From: Mortierella alpina
Lineage: Eukaryota > Mortierellomycota > Mortierellomycetes > Mortierellales > Mortierellaceae
DNA length: 64,000 nucleotides
Reading direction: 5' to 3'
Assembly: GCA_029449245.1 (NCBI GenBank)
Contig: JANATF010000008.1
Coordinates: 1,240,001-1,304,000, forward strand
Positions 1 to 11,478 of the stretch are shown here, one piece after another. The position numbers and the translations under genes are program-made. The notes below the pieces were generated by a model. The model made no database searches. It had not been told where the DNA came from and saw only the letters and a program-made list of their open reading frames with translations. Each line of letters opens with the position of its first letter. Within the stretch, counting starts at the first letter, position 1.

Positions 1-180
1 GAAGGTCAGCTTCTTCGAAGAGGATGATGAAGAGCAACGCCCCACTGAAAATCGAAGGAAGGACGGAAGTCACACGTTCGAAAGAGCTCCGTTTGAATTC
101 GAACGCGTACACCTCATTACAACACAGCATCACACTCGCATACATCAACGACCTCAGGAAAACTCACATTCAAACCCCAA

Positions 181-1496
181 ATGTCTATCCACAACGCCGC
201 ATTCGAAGGCCATTTCGGTCTCGTTAAGCAATTCATTGAACAGGATAAGAATGCCATCACTGCCAAGGACGAGGATGAAAGGCACGCTTTGCACTGGGCT
301 GGTATGGACCGCATACAGCTGTCGCCTTTTCATGTTGGTCCACGCAAGATCCGTGCGATCCAGTCACTCAAATACGAAGTGGGCGTGGAGTGAGGAGAGG
401 CTGTTGAGCTGATACCAACACTCTTTCTTGTTCAACTCAATAATAGTATCGGGGAAGCGTCTGGACATCACAGAGTATTTGCTTGGGCAAGGAGCGCTGG
501 TAGATGCTCAGGATGAGGTAGGACGCAGCCTTACGTCAAAAGAGATCTATATTTGTGCACCAAAATCTGGACACCTCAACGAGAGCGTTCTATTGAGTGC
601 CTTTTCCCCTTGGCAATATCTTTAGGCAGGATGGACCTCGCTTCATATCGCAGGTAATGGCTTGAAATCCGTGCTTTGGACGCGAGAAGGACTCGATATG
701 TGCGTTCAGGGCTATGTATTTACGAAATAATTCTTTGTAATGCAGCTTCTGTTGGCAACGCAGATATCGCTGCACTGCTTTTAAAACACAAGGCTGATGT
801 GAACTCAAAGACAGAGTCCGGGACCACACCATTGTAAGCGAGGGGAGGGCGGGTGGGTTTGCGAGCGGGATGTTTGACCCTGTTAATGCTCTTCTGATCC
901 ACTAACGCTTTATGAACTTCCTGACTGAGCAGACACTATGCTGCCTCTAAAAACCACCTGGAAGTAGCCAGGGTTCTTCTCGATCATGGTGCCGATCCCA
1001 AACTGGATGACAACAACAAGCAGGCACCACTGTGAGTTGTTGTAACAGTAGATGGTTTCGGGTTGGTATGGATTTTCTCCACAATTCGATTACTAAAATG
1101 AATTTTACGGACTTTATAGTCACCGTGCAGCCGTGCGCGGATACACTGCTATGGCCAAGGTGCTGATTGAGAAAGGCTCAAGAATCAACCCTCAAGATAG
1201 TGTCAGGAACACACCTCTGTAAGTCTTTGCGGGAAAAATGAACAAAAAGTAGGGGCCTTTCTAGATAGACGGAGTGCGCGCGCTCATGCATTGTAATGTT
1301 TTTTTTCTGTATTCCTATGATACTTCACTACATCTTTAGGCACTTGGCATGCCAGGATGAGCATGGCGAAACCGCCCTTGTTCTGCTGGAAGCAGGGGCT
1401 GACCTGGACAGGCAGAATGGCGAAGGTCAGACTCCCTTGCAGTACTGCACTGAGAACCTCAAGGCTTTCTTGAAGAGACATGGATACGAGGGATAA
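181..1496 (+). CDS. NAS6: Gankyrin/Nas6-like ankyrin-repeat proteasome assembly chaperone
   Basis: A protein of about 220 residues in seven exons: 181-301, 447-517, 626-653, 746-833, 933-1031, 1120-1218, 1340-1496. All joins keep frame and use GT..AG. The product is almost entirely ankyrin repeats, with signatures such as GWTSLHIAAS, TTPLHYAAS, APLHRAAV and NTPLHLAC spaced about 33 residues apart. It ends with a short helix (QYCTENLKAFLKRHG) typical of gankyrin. Length matches the family (about 226-228 residues). In yeast and animals Nas6/PSMD10 binds the Rpt3 ATPase C-terminus during assembly of the 19S proteasome base. Introns often fall inside the TPLH motif at the same phase, which suggests repeat-by-repeat exon duplication. 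The ATG at 181 is the first in frame and opens directly into the first repeat. A generic ankyrin protein is the alternative, but the length and the HALHWA start favour Nas6. Confidence 0.88.
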
Positions 1497-3435
1497 TCTA
1501 TCTATCTATTATTACAAAAAAATATACGCTGCATTTCAAGACCGTTTCCAGACGGCTAGCGCAAAGAAGTCTCATATTCAGAGCGAGAATAAGGCCGAGA
1601 CCCTGTCAACCCCAGTACATACTGTGTTACTGATCGCTGGCCGGGATGTGCGGGTCCGTGTCGGACACTAGGCCGGTGCATTCCAAGAAGGGTTCAGCTT
1701 CATTTATGTTGCGGTGCGGGTGTGGGTAAAAGGGTCGTGCTATTTATATCGTCTTGCTGATTCAGCCTTTCCACGTCCAATTGGGAGCACGGATTGGTGA
1801 ACTCACAGGAGACCCTGAATTGCCGAGCCCACTTCCAAAGTCCCAACATTGCTCATCAGGCACAAGTTCTTTATTCTAAGGGTGCGCACATCTTTCCCTG
1901 TCCCCTATGTATAGTAGCATACATACATTACACGATCGTACTCCTGTAAAACGGAGTTTTTGAGCTTCATGCCGAGGTGAACTGAGCACGACAGAGATTG
2001 GAGGAAACGCAAACAAGAAAGAAAAATGAAGGTATTGGAATCCACCGTATACACCTGACATGACACGAACTGCTGGGAAGAAAGCAGGTGCGAATCGCAA
2101 ACGGGCGTGAATGGATTCATCCGTTGCAATTGTGACCAAAAGGGCGCGAAGGATACAGTTCGCGAGGTCCCTGGTCGTGCAGCACCCGCGCCATGCTTCT
2201 TTTTTTTTTCTTTCTTTCTTGCTTGGGCCCTTTTTCATTCCATTATCTTTTCGGAACGAACGCTTTGGTTTCGGAGCAACAGTGTGAACCATGTGCGCTG
2301 TTGTCTCATCGCCTCGCAGTAATTGGTTTTCTGGCTATGGGTCCTTGCTTTTTTGCCTGAGGAAAGAGGTACAGGTCCAAGTCCAGGGACTTCTGCTTAC
2401 TTGTTTTGTGTAATACTTTTGTTCTCAATGTGCCCTGTGCAGCTTTGGCAATGCATGCCCCAAGTTCAGGTTTTTGGTCCAAGTTATGCAAATCCCAAAC
2501 CCTGTTCCCGCGTTGGTTTTTTTTCTTTCCCTTTCTCACTCCCAAATCAAGCACCCTGCTCGTCAATGATCCATCCCTATTGAAACCACACAGCGTCCGC
2601 GTTTGTTTTTGTTGTCTTTATCTGACATGCCCCTGCCAGCGTCCATCGGCACTGCCCTTCGTGTTGAGGACACCATTTTTTTCATCAACCCCTTCTTCCT
2701 TTCTTTTTCTCCTGCCTGCAAACTACCCGATGATCTGTGCCCTCTGCCGTGGGTCTCATACTGTAGCACTAAAGGCTAGGTATAGTACAAATGATGGAAC
2801 CAATGGAGGCCGCCAAAGTCTCAATCTCCGTTTTTTTTTCATGGCTGCGGGTAGAAGATTACCTACAAGAGGCTGCAGTACTGCAGTAGATAAATGGAAT
2901 ACATTTCGCTTCTGCAAAGTCAGGAACCGATTTTGCCTGAAGGATAGATATGTCGAGTAGAATACCAGTGCTCAATTCATTCGTACCTCCAACAAAAAAA
3001 GAAAAAAAAGCCGCGGCATGCGTCCTTCCTCTTGATTCGATCCATGGGGCGCAGATTGAACAGGCGCCTTCCCTAATTTTCAATGAAACGGGCCATATAA
3101 TAATGCTCACTCTTCCGCTTCTTCTGTCCTCTCTTGTTCCTCTCTTTCTATCGTTCTTCCATTTTGCCATCTTCGTCCCACCACCCTCCTTTACCCATTA
3201 GCGGCCTACGGTTTGGCTGGCCCTTTACCTAGTCATCAAACAAAGCGAAGCATCTATCTCACCACCCTCACCTACACCCTCCCCTCCTTTGCTTCATCGC
3301 CCAATTCCGACTTCGCACTCCTTTTTAGAGTAGCAGCGATCAGACCACCCAAGTCTGACTTTCTCCTCGCTGCCTGTTCCACAGACCGACACAAACACAA
3401 TCACCTTGTCACCATTCATCCACCTTCTTCACAGC
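1497..3435. other. Intergenic region, no supported gene
   Basis: About 1.9 kb between the NAS6 stop and the cyclin start. Open frames here are short, T-rich or low complexity and show no recognisable domain or splice-consistent partners. The last 300 bases before 3436 are strongly pyrimidine-rich on the + strand, like the leaders of other + strand genes in the window, so they probably hold the cyclin promoter and 5' leader. Confidence 0.6.
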
Positions 3436-5318
3436 ATGGAGCCCTCTATCAATTCTGATCTACCCGAAAAGTGCTCGCCTTGCCCCGAAGCCTTGCTGTG
3501 TAAGTGTTCAGACAATTACGTGTCAGAAGGGAAGGGGACGATAGAGGCTGAACCTGTCAATTGCTTCTCGCCGTTCTATCTCCTCCTTTCTGGATTGCCC
3601 GAAATACCGTGTCAGCCGCCGGTTTTTTTTTGTTTTTCTTCTCTTTATCACTTCGCATCCAAGTGTGATAAAGTAGGGCGATCTCTCTACTGCAAAACCT
3701 TGAATACTAATCGACATATAACTTCATCCCAACCCTTCGCTTCATTATTGTTGTTTGAATGAATTTTGAATTTTGAATAATTTTAGCCCTTGCGGCCGGA
3801 TCGGTACTCTCCGTGCTCCAGTGCCCTCCACCGTCGCCCACGTTGCTCGCAAGCTCTCTATTATTGTCTCAAGAGGCAGAGGTTGCTGCTACCTCGTCTG
3901 TGTCAACAACAGCACAAGAGCACCTGGAGCACCAACCGCAGAGGCCGGGCTTGATTCATTTTTTACGAAACATTTGTGTCAAGGCCGCGGTGACGGAGTT
4001 GGCGCTCGTGATATCGCTCATCTACGTGGATCGTCTAAAGAAAGTGCTGACAAGCATGGCCAGAGGTGATCCAGACACGCCCTTCAAGATCATCTTATCA
4101 GCTTTGCTGGTCGTCAAAAAGGTAATGCATGAGTCCCCCCCATTCTTCTCTCTCTCTCTCCTAGGCGAAAGGATGTACTGTACCGCCATAGTAGTGTAAC
4201 GCGGGCGGTGTTTGTTTTTGTATCACCCTTACTCTATGGGCAAATGGCCGATTTGATGTGAACGAGATGGGATACATGAGTGATTGCGGAAAAAGTGTCC
4301 CAAGATCTGCTACAGTGCAGCCCAGATGGATGATGGATGACTCGCAATGTTTTCCGCATGCAAGTCCCTGAATGAAATTATCGCGGAAGGGGAAGGGGGT
4401 TTTGATGTTTGAAAGTGTTTGGTCGTGCTCACAAGATGGAATGGTCAGGGCCGGATAATGTCTCTACAATACACAGCAATCTTTGCCTCATCGAGTTCGG
4501 ATGGTCATGGCATTGCTGGCAAACAAAGTGACAAACAAACGGTAACTTTGCTGGATGACCTTTTTTTTTCTGAGTTGGAGCAAAGCCCACTCTGTATAAT
4601 ACAGTGCCTGTTTTGAGCACGTTAGTACTCCCTTTCCCTCATGATCGAACAACCCTTTCCCGTCCTTCCATCAAGGTTTCCTTCACATTCACATTTATTC
4701 AGAGCATGTTGCGATTGGAGCCATTTTCGAGGGAAACTGTGTGTATGAAGTGAGCGGTTCGATGCTGCAGTTCATAAAACTCAAAATTGGCGAGACAGTC
4801 GTAGTTTTCTTTGCCCTGTGCATGTATCCTCGTGGCAGTACTTTGGGGTATGTTACGCGGTGTATCTATATCTATTTTTTTTTTTTGCAGCTCAGGATCA
4901 AAAACAACGCCCCCGGATATGGATGGCATGCCTACAAACGCGGATCGCCCCCATCGCCATATATGTTGACCCGTTGATCTGTGAACACCACGAGCAACAC
5001 CTGCGAGACAGCCCACCCACCCCATCACAAGGTGGCATTTTAGCAACGTACTAACACTATTTCCTTGTCTCTATTTTTTTTTGTCCTAAATAGTTCATGG
5101 AAGAGGACTGTGTTGGATTGAACCGACTGTTCTCAAAGATCACCAACGGTCTCTATACCCTACGCGACATCAATACGATGGAGAGATCCTTCCTGGGTCT
5201 GCTCAAGTTCAGTCTCTTTGTCACAGAAGAGGATGTCCTTGGCTTTATTCAGTCCCATCAAGATGAGCTCAAAGGTCTTGATATTCTCAAAACCTCCAGA
5301 TCTGCGGTTGCGGCCTAG
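3436..5318 (+). CDS. Pho80/Pcl-type cyclin
   Basis: Three exons (3436-3499, 3787-4121, 5094-5318) give a 207-residue protein. Residues 70-190 form a cyclin box of the PHO80/PCL class: FLRNICVKAAV, then the family hallmark ALVISLIYVDRL, then IILSALLVVKK, then LYTLRDINTMERSFLGLLKF. Such cyclins pair with Pho85-type kinases and act in nutrient signalling, morphogenesis or cell-cycle entry; which of these applies cannot be told from sequence. The exon 2/3 join falls after VVKK, where the family normally continues into a loop before helix 4; the loop here starts with FMEEDC. The second intron is unusually long for this genome at 972 nt. A polyadenylation-like AATAAA lies at 5490. The N-terminal 65 residues are low complexity and not conserved in any way I recognise. 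Confidence 0.82.
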
Positions 5319-5696
5319 TCCCCAAGTGCTCTCGCGCGACCGTGCGACCTGTTACCATTTCTTATACCACTTTCCTTTTGCATAGCTCTTCCTTCCTCCC
5401 CTCCTTCCCTCTTTCTTCTCTCTCCTTCTCTCTCTTTCTTCTTTTTTTTTAAAGCCTGTATTGTACAACACACTTTTTATGCTTACAGTAATAAAAACTT
5501 TGCATTCAACATCCATTTTTTTTTCTCCAACGTTTTCAATCTTTCATTCTTCGTGTTGTGTTTTCCTACAAAAAAGAGTCGCACTTGATTGTTTGCTCCG
5601 CGATCTGCTCCATGGTTGTCACAATCCGTGTCGAGATCACGTTCCAAGAGTGTGCCATTGGACATTGAGGCTGAACAGGCGTGATATATGTGTTTT
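5319..5696. other. Convergent 3' regions, no gene seen
   Basis: 378 bases between the stop codons of the convergent cyclin and ATP18 genes. The stretch is pyrimidine-rich near 5380-5450 and then AT-rich. I see only 3' untranslated features. Confidence 0.6.
5490..5495 (+). terminator. Polyadenylation-like AATAAA of the cyclin gene
   Basis: AATAAA about 170 nt after the cyclin stop, in a T-rich context before the convergent ATP18 gene. Confidence 0.45.
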
Positions 5697-6410
5697 TTAG
5701 TGGCTCTCAGGCTTGCTACCGGCAACTGTGTAGAAAATAAGGATGTTCTCGAGAGTTATTACTTTGCGTGTGAGAGACAACGGCCAGAGACGTCGCGAAA
5801 GCATTCCATGTGGCTCAACAGCAAAGAAACACGGAAAGAAAAAACAATAGACAAGTCCTTACAGTGAGGGTTGCGGGGATCGTTCTTGAACTGGTCAGCT
5901 AGATATGTCAATAATGAATTGACAGTGGGAAAAAGATTAGCATCTGGTAAACAAGCCCGTCGCTTGTATGGTGAGTTGCTCCGTGCTCTTGGTGGTGGGC
6001 GTGAGCGTGGGTGTGGGCGGCAAGGTTTTTCATCGCCGCAGAGATGGCTGAAGAGTCCATGTCTGCCCACGCACTGAACAAGAGCCCGATTTTTGTTCCC
6101 AGGCTGTCGTTAGAGTGGTTTGCTGTTGTCATGTAGCCCATTCGAGTGCGAGATAAGAAGACAAAGAAAGATAGGTGGCTTCAAGACGACCTCAATATCG
6201 ATTCTAGGCAGACAGGGGTCCTGTCCTGGTCTATGCTCTCAACAGTAGTTGGTTGGTCCATGCGTGTTCCTGTGAATAATGACGGGGGGTAGTAGTGTGC
6301 ATACCCTTCAACAAGGCCTCCTGAGCAGAGTTGATGAGGTAGAAGGTGACGGCACCGCCGATAAAGAAGGGAGCCATAGGGCGGAGGATGGGGGTGGACC
6401 AAGCGCGCAT
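5697..6410 (-). CDS. ATP18: Mitochondrial ATP synthase subunit i/j (Atp18)
   Basis: Exons on the minus strand are 6410-6305, 5898-5863 and 5725-5697, giving 56 residues. The N-terminus MRAWSTPILRPMAPFF leads into one membrane segment (IGGAVTFYLI), followed by a matrix or intermembrane tail with the conserved family block FKNDPRNPHFA. Length and layout match yeast subunit i/j (59 residues), an Fo-associated peptide that helps stabilise F1Fo-ATPase dimers in the inner membrane. The block NDPRNP is split by the second intron, so gene finders relying on open frames will miss it. The gene is divergent from the gene starting at 6583, with 172 bp between start codons, so the two probably share a promoter. 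Confidence 0.9.
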
Positions 6411-6582
6411 GTTGAGTGTGATGTATGAGTGGAGAGTGGAGAGTGGAGGCAGGGAGACGACATGCTCACACCCGAAGAGGATTCGATCATCATTCACCGA
6501 AGATTTGATCGCACATTTAAGACAGTGCTCACTTCCTCGCTTTAGAAGCTCGACCCTTTCCATTAAGATAGATGCACAGGAA

Positions 6583-7272
6583 ATGTCGACGCATTCGTCG
6601 TTTGAGCAGGACCAGCAGCTCTTTGCAGACACGCTCCTAAAGATCCAGATCCATTCCGCGCTTGCCAAGGAGCATGTCCAGAATAAAAAATCGCCTCTCC
6701 CGCTCTTGGCCCAGTCCTGTTCCATTCTCGACAACCTCCCGCAGTCAGCTTCACCGCACTGGACAGACGCGCAAAGGCTTTTGATCAGCTCTCTCAAGAT
6801 CGATGCATGGATCGCCTTTTCAGATGCCTGCATAGAATCAAAGGATTGGATCCAGGCCGAGGCCAGTCTTCAGCGTCTCTGTACTCTTCTCGAGATCGCC
6901 ACAGGTCCTTTGTCACTGCGCGCCAAAAGGAACATAGGCAATAACCATGTGAACAACAGGAACAAGGCGGCCACAAGCACTAGTCATTCTTCTATACCTG
7001 CGGCCGACCCAGTGTTGTTGCCATTAGATCTCGAGACCAAATCCTCCACGCTTGCAGCCGTGTCAGTGTCAAAGGCGCTAGATACTGATCCCACAGAGGA
7101 ACAGCGTCACGCTGCTACAATGCTCATCGAAACGTGGGGGAAAATGCGACAGGTCTATGAAAATATGGGCAAGACGGACATGGCGAATAACTTTACAAAA
7201 CGCATAGAAAAGATGAGGGACCGGCTCAAGGATGTAGTTCCCAAGGTACAGCAGATGCAAGGAAACAAGTAG
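6583..7272 (+). CDS. Unrecognised helical protein
   Basis: Uninterrupted frame of 229 residues from ATG 6583, the first ATG of an open frame that extends further upstream. It was chosen because the upstream part overlaps ATP18 exon 1 on the other strand. The sequence is mostly amphipathic helix, with a middle low-complexity, Asn/Ser-rich linker (about residues 110-140). The N-terminal half (SLKIDAWIAFSDACIESKDW followed by a second helix) resembles a TPR-like helical pair; the C-terminal 60 residues (TMLIETWGKMRQVYENMG) form another helical block. No catalytic motif, signal peptide or membrane segment is visible. I do not recognise the family. An AATAAA at 7295 follows the stop by 22 nt. Confidence 0.62.
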   Translation: MSTHSSFEQDQQLFADTLLKIQIHSALAKEHVQNKKSPLPLLAQSCSILDNLPQSASPHWTDAQRLLISSLKIDAWIAFSDACIESKDWIQAEASLQRLCTLLEIATGPLSLRAKRNIGNNHVNNRNKAATSTSHSSIPAADPVLLPLDLETKSSTLAAVSVSKALDTDPTEEQRHAATMLIETWGKMRQVYENMGKTDMANNFTKRIEKMRDRLKDVVPKVQQMQGNK

Positions 7273-7294
7273 CATGAAAAACAGTGGTGATGCA

Positions 7295-7300
7295 AATAAA
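7295..7300 (+). terminator. Polyadenylation-like AATAAA
   Basis: AATAAA 22 nt after the stop of the 6583-7272 gene and immediately before the convergent HSE1 stop, so the two 3' ends overlap or nearly do. Confidence 0.45.
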
Positions 7301-7367
7301 TGAATTCAAGACTGTGTGCTTCGTTGCGATGTGTTGTTTTCTTTTAATTGTTCGCGAAGTTCTGGCA

Positions 7368-9783
7368 TCATTGGAAGGTAGGCACACCGGTGGCAGCATA
7401 CTGAGGCTGTGGAACATATGTGCTGGGCTGCTGAACAAATGATGTTGGTGGCTGTGGAGCATATAGCCCCTGATCAGGCTGTGCCGCTGGTTGAGGTGCA
7501 AACCCTGGCTGCTGGTATGTCTGGTATGTTTGCGCGGGTGCGAGTGCCTGGGGCTGCTGCTGCTGCTGCTGAGGTAGAGACATGGCCTGTTGGTGCTGCT
7601 GCTGTTGCTGTTGCTGCTGCGTGACATTGTAGTCAACGGCAGGAGCTTGCGGTTGCGCCACAGGCTGTTGTCCATAAGCCTGGTCAAACGACACCTGTTG
7701 TTGTGGTGGTGGGTGCTGCTGCTGCTGTGGGGGAAGTTGTTGCTGCTGTTGATTCAGCTGAGGTGTATAAGGCGCATAATGAGATTCTTGGGCAAAGGGC
7801 GCCTGTGATGTCTGGCCTTGCAAAGGTGCGGGCTCGTATTGAGTTTGGTAAGGTGCACTTGAATATGCAAGCCCAGTAGGCCCTTGCTGGGGTTGAGTTG
7901 GAGTATAGTAAGATGTCGCAGAGGTAGGTGCATACGAAGGTTGAGGCTGAGACTGGTAGTTGGTGTAGCCGGAGTTACTGTACTTGGCGATTGATTGCTC
8001 CATCATCTTCTCGTAGGTTGATCGCGCCCTTGCTAGCTTTTCGTTAAGGATCATCATCTCATCCTTCTTTTCGCCGTGCTTTTTGATCAGCTCCACCAGC
8101 TTAGGTCTGACTCCAAGAACGTTGTTGTACATGTCCTAGAGATGTCATGGGCCTATGTTAGTTAGACATAACAAAAATCGAGCATAGATAGCACATCAAA
8201 TAGCACCAACGTTTGCTGGCCATGCGTACCTGAAGTGTGTCATTGTCCGAGAAATTATCCCTTCGTGGGTCAATGCCCTGGAGCATCTGAATGAGCCCGT
8301 CAACGTTCTTGGCTTCGTGTAGTACATGGGCTTCTTCCTCGATGCCGCCTCCGCTCTGATGTTGCTCCCCTTCCTTGATTTCTTCAACATAGTTAACGGG
8401 AAAAATGCCTTGACGTCCATAGAGCTCGCCTTTCCACCAGTCCTGGTATGAAGTCGCCAAGACTACAATAATGTCGTCCTTCTGAAAGCCGAGTTCGCCA
8501 GTTTCTGTAGGTTCAAAGTCATACAAGGCACGGACGCGCTTCACAGGGGGAGCCGCTGCCTCTGGATGTTGAGCTGGTTTCGAGCTCGACCTCTGTGACA
8601 GGTTGCAGTGACAAAATGTCAGATAAAATGTCATTGAACAATACATCGGTGCTTTTTGCAACTCTAGTTTTTAAAAAAGCTCAAAATTACCCTTTCAGCC
8701 GAGTGCTCGCTGACGGAAAGAGAAAGTGCCAGAGCAAGTTGAAGCTCCTCTTCTTCCTTGCGTTTATCGGCTTCGCTCTATTCCAAAGAAAGTGCCAGAA
8801 CCGTTAAAGTCCTGCTTCATCCTTAAACCTCCGATGGGGTTTCCAGCCATAGTGGAGTTCGTTGCCATTACCTTGAGCTCCTTTTTCGGCTTTTGCGGCG
8901 AAGGGAACTTGAACTTTGACTGCGAACGCAAGCGATGGTACGTTTCATCCATGATTCCAAGAGAAGGGTCTGCACGAAACTCGAACGCCCACTGCTGAAT
9001 GAGCTCCAGTATCCTCTGACGCACGGCGGGGTGCGTCGTCTAGACGCGGTAGTGAAAAATGGAGGCTGGTTAGTCACAAAGGGACTTTATACCATCCCAC
9101 CTCTCTTACTCTTTGGCGTGTTCCTTTTCGTCCATACCTTATCGTTCAAAATCTTGACCAAAAGTGCCGTAAACGAGCGCGACGAAATTTCTCGCTGAGC
9201 TTTCAACCTGCAGTTCTTGGCAAGGGATTCACAAAGCTAACACGTTGTAAATAACGAACTTCTGTCAGCAATTGCTCAAATCGCCCCAAACGAACATGCC
9301 AGGCTGGTCATGCGGACAAACAGTGCACGACAAGTTATGTTGCTTGGCTCACTCTGCTTACCGTGAGAGAGTAGAGGATGACGTTTGCATTTTTGTTGGC
9401 GAGGCGTTTCTGGATAGCTGCAAGGCAATCTCGACCACTACAGCGACCGAAATGGAGGAATGTTAGCTTCACGGCCCCTCTGGCACACCAGGCACATCAA
9501 AAAGAAGGTAGGATGGGCACCACATACGCATTGTCTCCGGAGCGATTGACTTTTTCGCAGATGGTAAGGATGAGGTCCCAGTTCTCGGATGTGAGGCTCT
9601 CACTTGTGGCATTTGCTATGACGACGAAGGAGTCGAGGACAGCCATGGTCAGCCAATGTCGGTGTTTTAAAAATGAGGTTGCGCCGCGCCCATGCCAAGG
9701 CATCCCCAAGGGCAATAGCGCAGTGATGTCTTCCTTAAAGCCTTACCAACAACGTCGTCAAATGGGTTTGCGTTTCTGAACAT
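7368..9783 (-). CDS. HSE1: Class E VPS protein Hse1 (STAM-like ESCRT-0 subunit)
   Basis: Eight exons on the minus strand: 9783-9747, 9615-9528, 9437-9362, 9236-9138, 9039-8872, 8777-8691, 8592-8230, 8135-7368; about 561 residues. Domain order is diagnostic: a VHS domain (residues 1-150; ENWDLILTICEKVN, RLANKNANVILYSLT), a ubiquitin-interacting motif (about 165-180; EEEELQLALALSLS), an SH3 domain (about 204-257; VRALYDFEP, DWWKGEL, GIFPVNYVEEI), a coiled GAT-like segment (about 285-345), then a long Gln/Pro/Tyr-rich tail. Hse1 pairs with Vps27 as ESCRT-0 on endosomes, binding ubiquitinated cargo. The tail carries several polyglutamine runs. The VHS part is split into five short exons and would be missed by simple ORF calling. 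Confidence 0.92.
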
Positions 9784-10100
9784 TTTTCTGTGCTGCTATG
9801 CCTGGCTGTGTCTGTAGCCAAGAGGAGTGGAGGAGTGGTCGGTGAGTAAAGTGGAGGTGGAAAAGGTCAAGAGGGTCAGGCAAAATGAGAAAGAAGTGAC
9901 GTCCCTTGCTTCTGGACACACGTGAGATATGAGACGTACTACCTGAGGCACCCAGGCATCTCACCAGCTAGCTACTCACATCGGCAATAAGGGGTGTGGG
10001 TTATATGAATTATCGCTTTATTGTTGAGGTAGACATGGGTATTATATTAGGAGTTAATGGGACCAGACGCGCCAGGAATGCACAGCAGAGGCGGTCGGGA
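9784..10100. other. Short intergenic region
   Basis: 317 bases between the HSE1 start and the stop of the small secreted protein gene, both on the minus strand. It is expected to hold the HSE1 promoter. No further feature recognised. Confidence 0.5.
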
Positions 10101-10349
10101 TTACAGGCAAGAGTGGTAGGTGAAGAAGCTGCGGAAACCACACCCAGTCAATTTCTTGCCACTGCTCCTAGATTCCTCGACTTTGGCGTCTGTGGGGATT
10201 TCAAAGGTGTTTTCGCTGCGGGACGAGATCTCCACGGTCTGGACACCATCGATTTCAGCTTGAGCGTCGACGGGCAGGGCATTGACGGCCGAGAGAGACA
10301 TGATGACCAAAAGAGCGGCCGAGAAAAGGTGGGTCGACTGGATCTTCAT
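10101..10349 (-). CDS. Small secreted protein with two-cysteine C-terminal peptide
   Basis: Single-exon frame of 82 residues from an ATG at 10349. Residues 1-24 form a clear signal peptide: basic start MKIQ, hydrophobic core LFSAALLVIMSL, and an AVNA-like cleavage site before LPVDAQ. Next comes an acidic, serine-rich pro-region (about residues 25-63), then a dibasic Gly-Lys-Lys at about 64-66, then a C-terminal segment LTGCGFRSFFTYHSCL with exactly two cysteines 13 residues apart. Exocytic pro-peptide architecture is visible; that the last 16 residues are released by a Kex2-like protease and closed by a disulfide is inference. A TATA-like element lies about 180 nt upstream. I recognise no family; a pheromone-like, antimicrobial or effector peptide are all possible. 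Confidence 0.6.
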   Translation of the reverse strand: MKIQSTHLFSAALLVIMSLSAVNALPVDAQAEIDGVQTVEISSRSENTFEIPTDAKVEESRSSGKKLTGCGFRSFFTYHSCL

Positions 10350-10530
10350 TTTGGTGATGTGTTGCGCTGTGATGCGTGTCTTGAGGTCGTTTGTTTTGAA
10401 GTTGGAGGGGTAGACGGTCCGAAAAAATGGCTTGACTTGAAGACTGACTTGAGGAGGTTGGCTTGAGAAGATTCGCTGATGAAGAGGACGAGTGTGTTTG
10501 TGGTGAATCAAAATGTTGAGAAATGCTGCG

Positions 10531-10539
10531 ATATTTAAA
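10531..10539 (-). promoter_or_regulatory. TATA-like element upstream of the secreted peptide gene
   Basis: On the minus strand this reads TTTAAATAT, in a locally AT-rich patch about 180 nt before the ATG at 10349. The spacing suits a leader of roughly 150 nt. Confidence 0.35.
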
Positions 10540-11478
10540 GCAGATTGTCTACGATCAAGTATGATCATGCAGAAAGGGACTCGGCGGTACAGCAATTGAC
10601 CTATGCTCTGATGACTACCAAAAGGCCCCAAACTCACACCGGGGCATTAATGTGACTGAACACAGGACCTGTGCATCGGATGCGCTTGAATCCAAGAGAC
10701 CAGCTGCGAAACCCAAGCGGTAGAGGAGCAGGTCTATGCACGATGATGCTCATCCTTCCACGCGCTGTGTCCATGTTCCTTGAAACACAAAATTGGAAAA
10801 TGCCTTGCGCTTTGTGCCCCTAGCGGTCCTGCAGAGCACCCTGCCTGCACAGTAGACGCCTATGCTAGAGTTGTGTCTCTCGGTTCCCTTTGCTTTTGTG
10901 CGAGCATGGACCCCTCCAGTCTGAGTCAGACATGCCTCGAGCCCTGACGCAGGCCAAGACAAAAGTAACGAGAGAAAGGTTGTTTTTTTTGCATAGCCAA
11001 ATGTTACGTGCAATGATCATTAAATCATTGCGAGCCCTGCGCCTGCATGTTGCACCTGTACCCCAGAAGCATGCATTTTCGACTTATGATCGGGGTGCTG
11101 CTGCATGCGCCTTGCTTCTATAAGTACATATACATGCTCACTGCACGGGGAACTCCACAGAACCATCGCTCTCACGTCCACGACCCAAGCATTTCTTTTT
11201 TTTTTTTTGCAGACCGCACAGACGGGATCACTGGGCGTTTTACGCTGGAACAAACTGTATCGTGGCCCTCATGGTCACCCAATCCCACACCGCCGTGCTG
11301 AATCCATTGGCTATCCGAAAGCGAAGGCATACTTCCGCGTGTGGATCATTGGTCTGCGTGCGCAGGTTCATCGATCCACAGAACTGCGGGTGCACCCAGA
11401 GCAGTACAGCATTAGTACATCTCATGCAGACTATCCAGTGTTCCCCACTCTTTATACACGCAACTCCTACGCTGAAAG

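Noticed and set aside
2406-2960. Open frame of 184 codons between NAS6 and the cyclin
   Set aside because: T-rich low-complexity translation, no domain, no conserved start context, and competing frames of similar length.
10000-10466. Plus-strand frame of 156 codons at 9996-10466
   Set aside because: It is the antisense shadow of the small secreted protein gene, whose signal peptide gives the better explanation.
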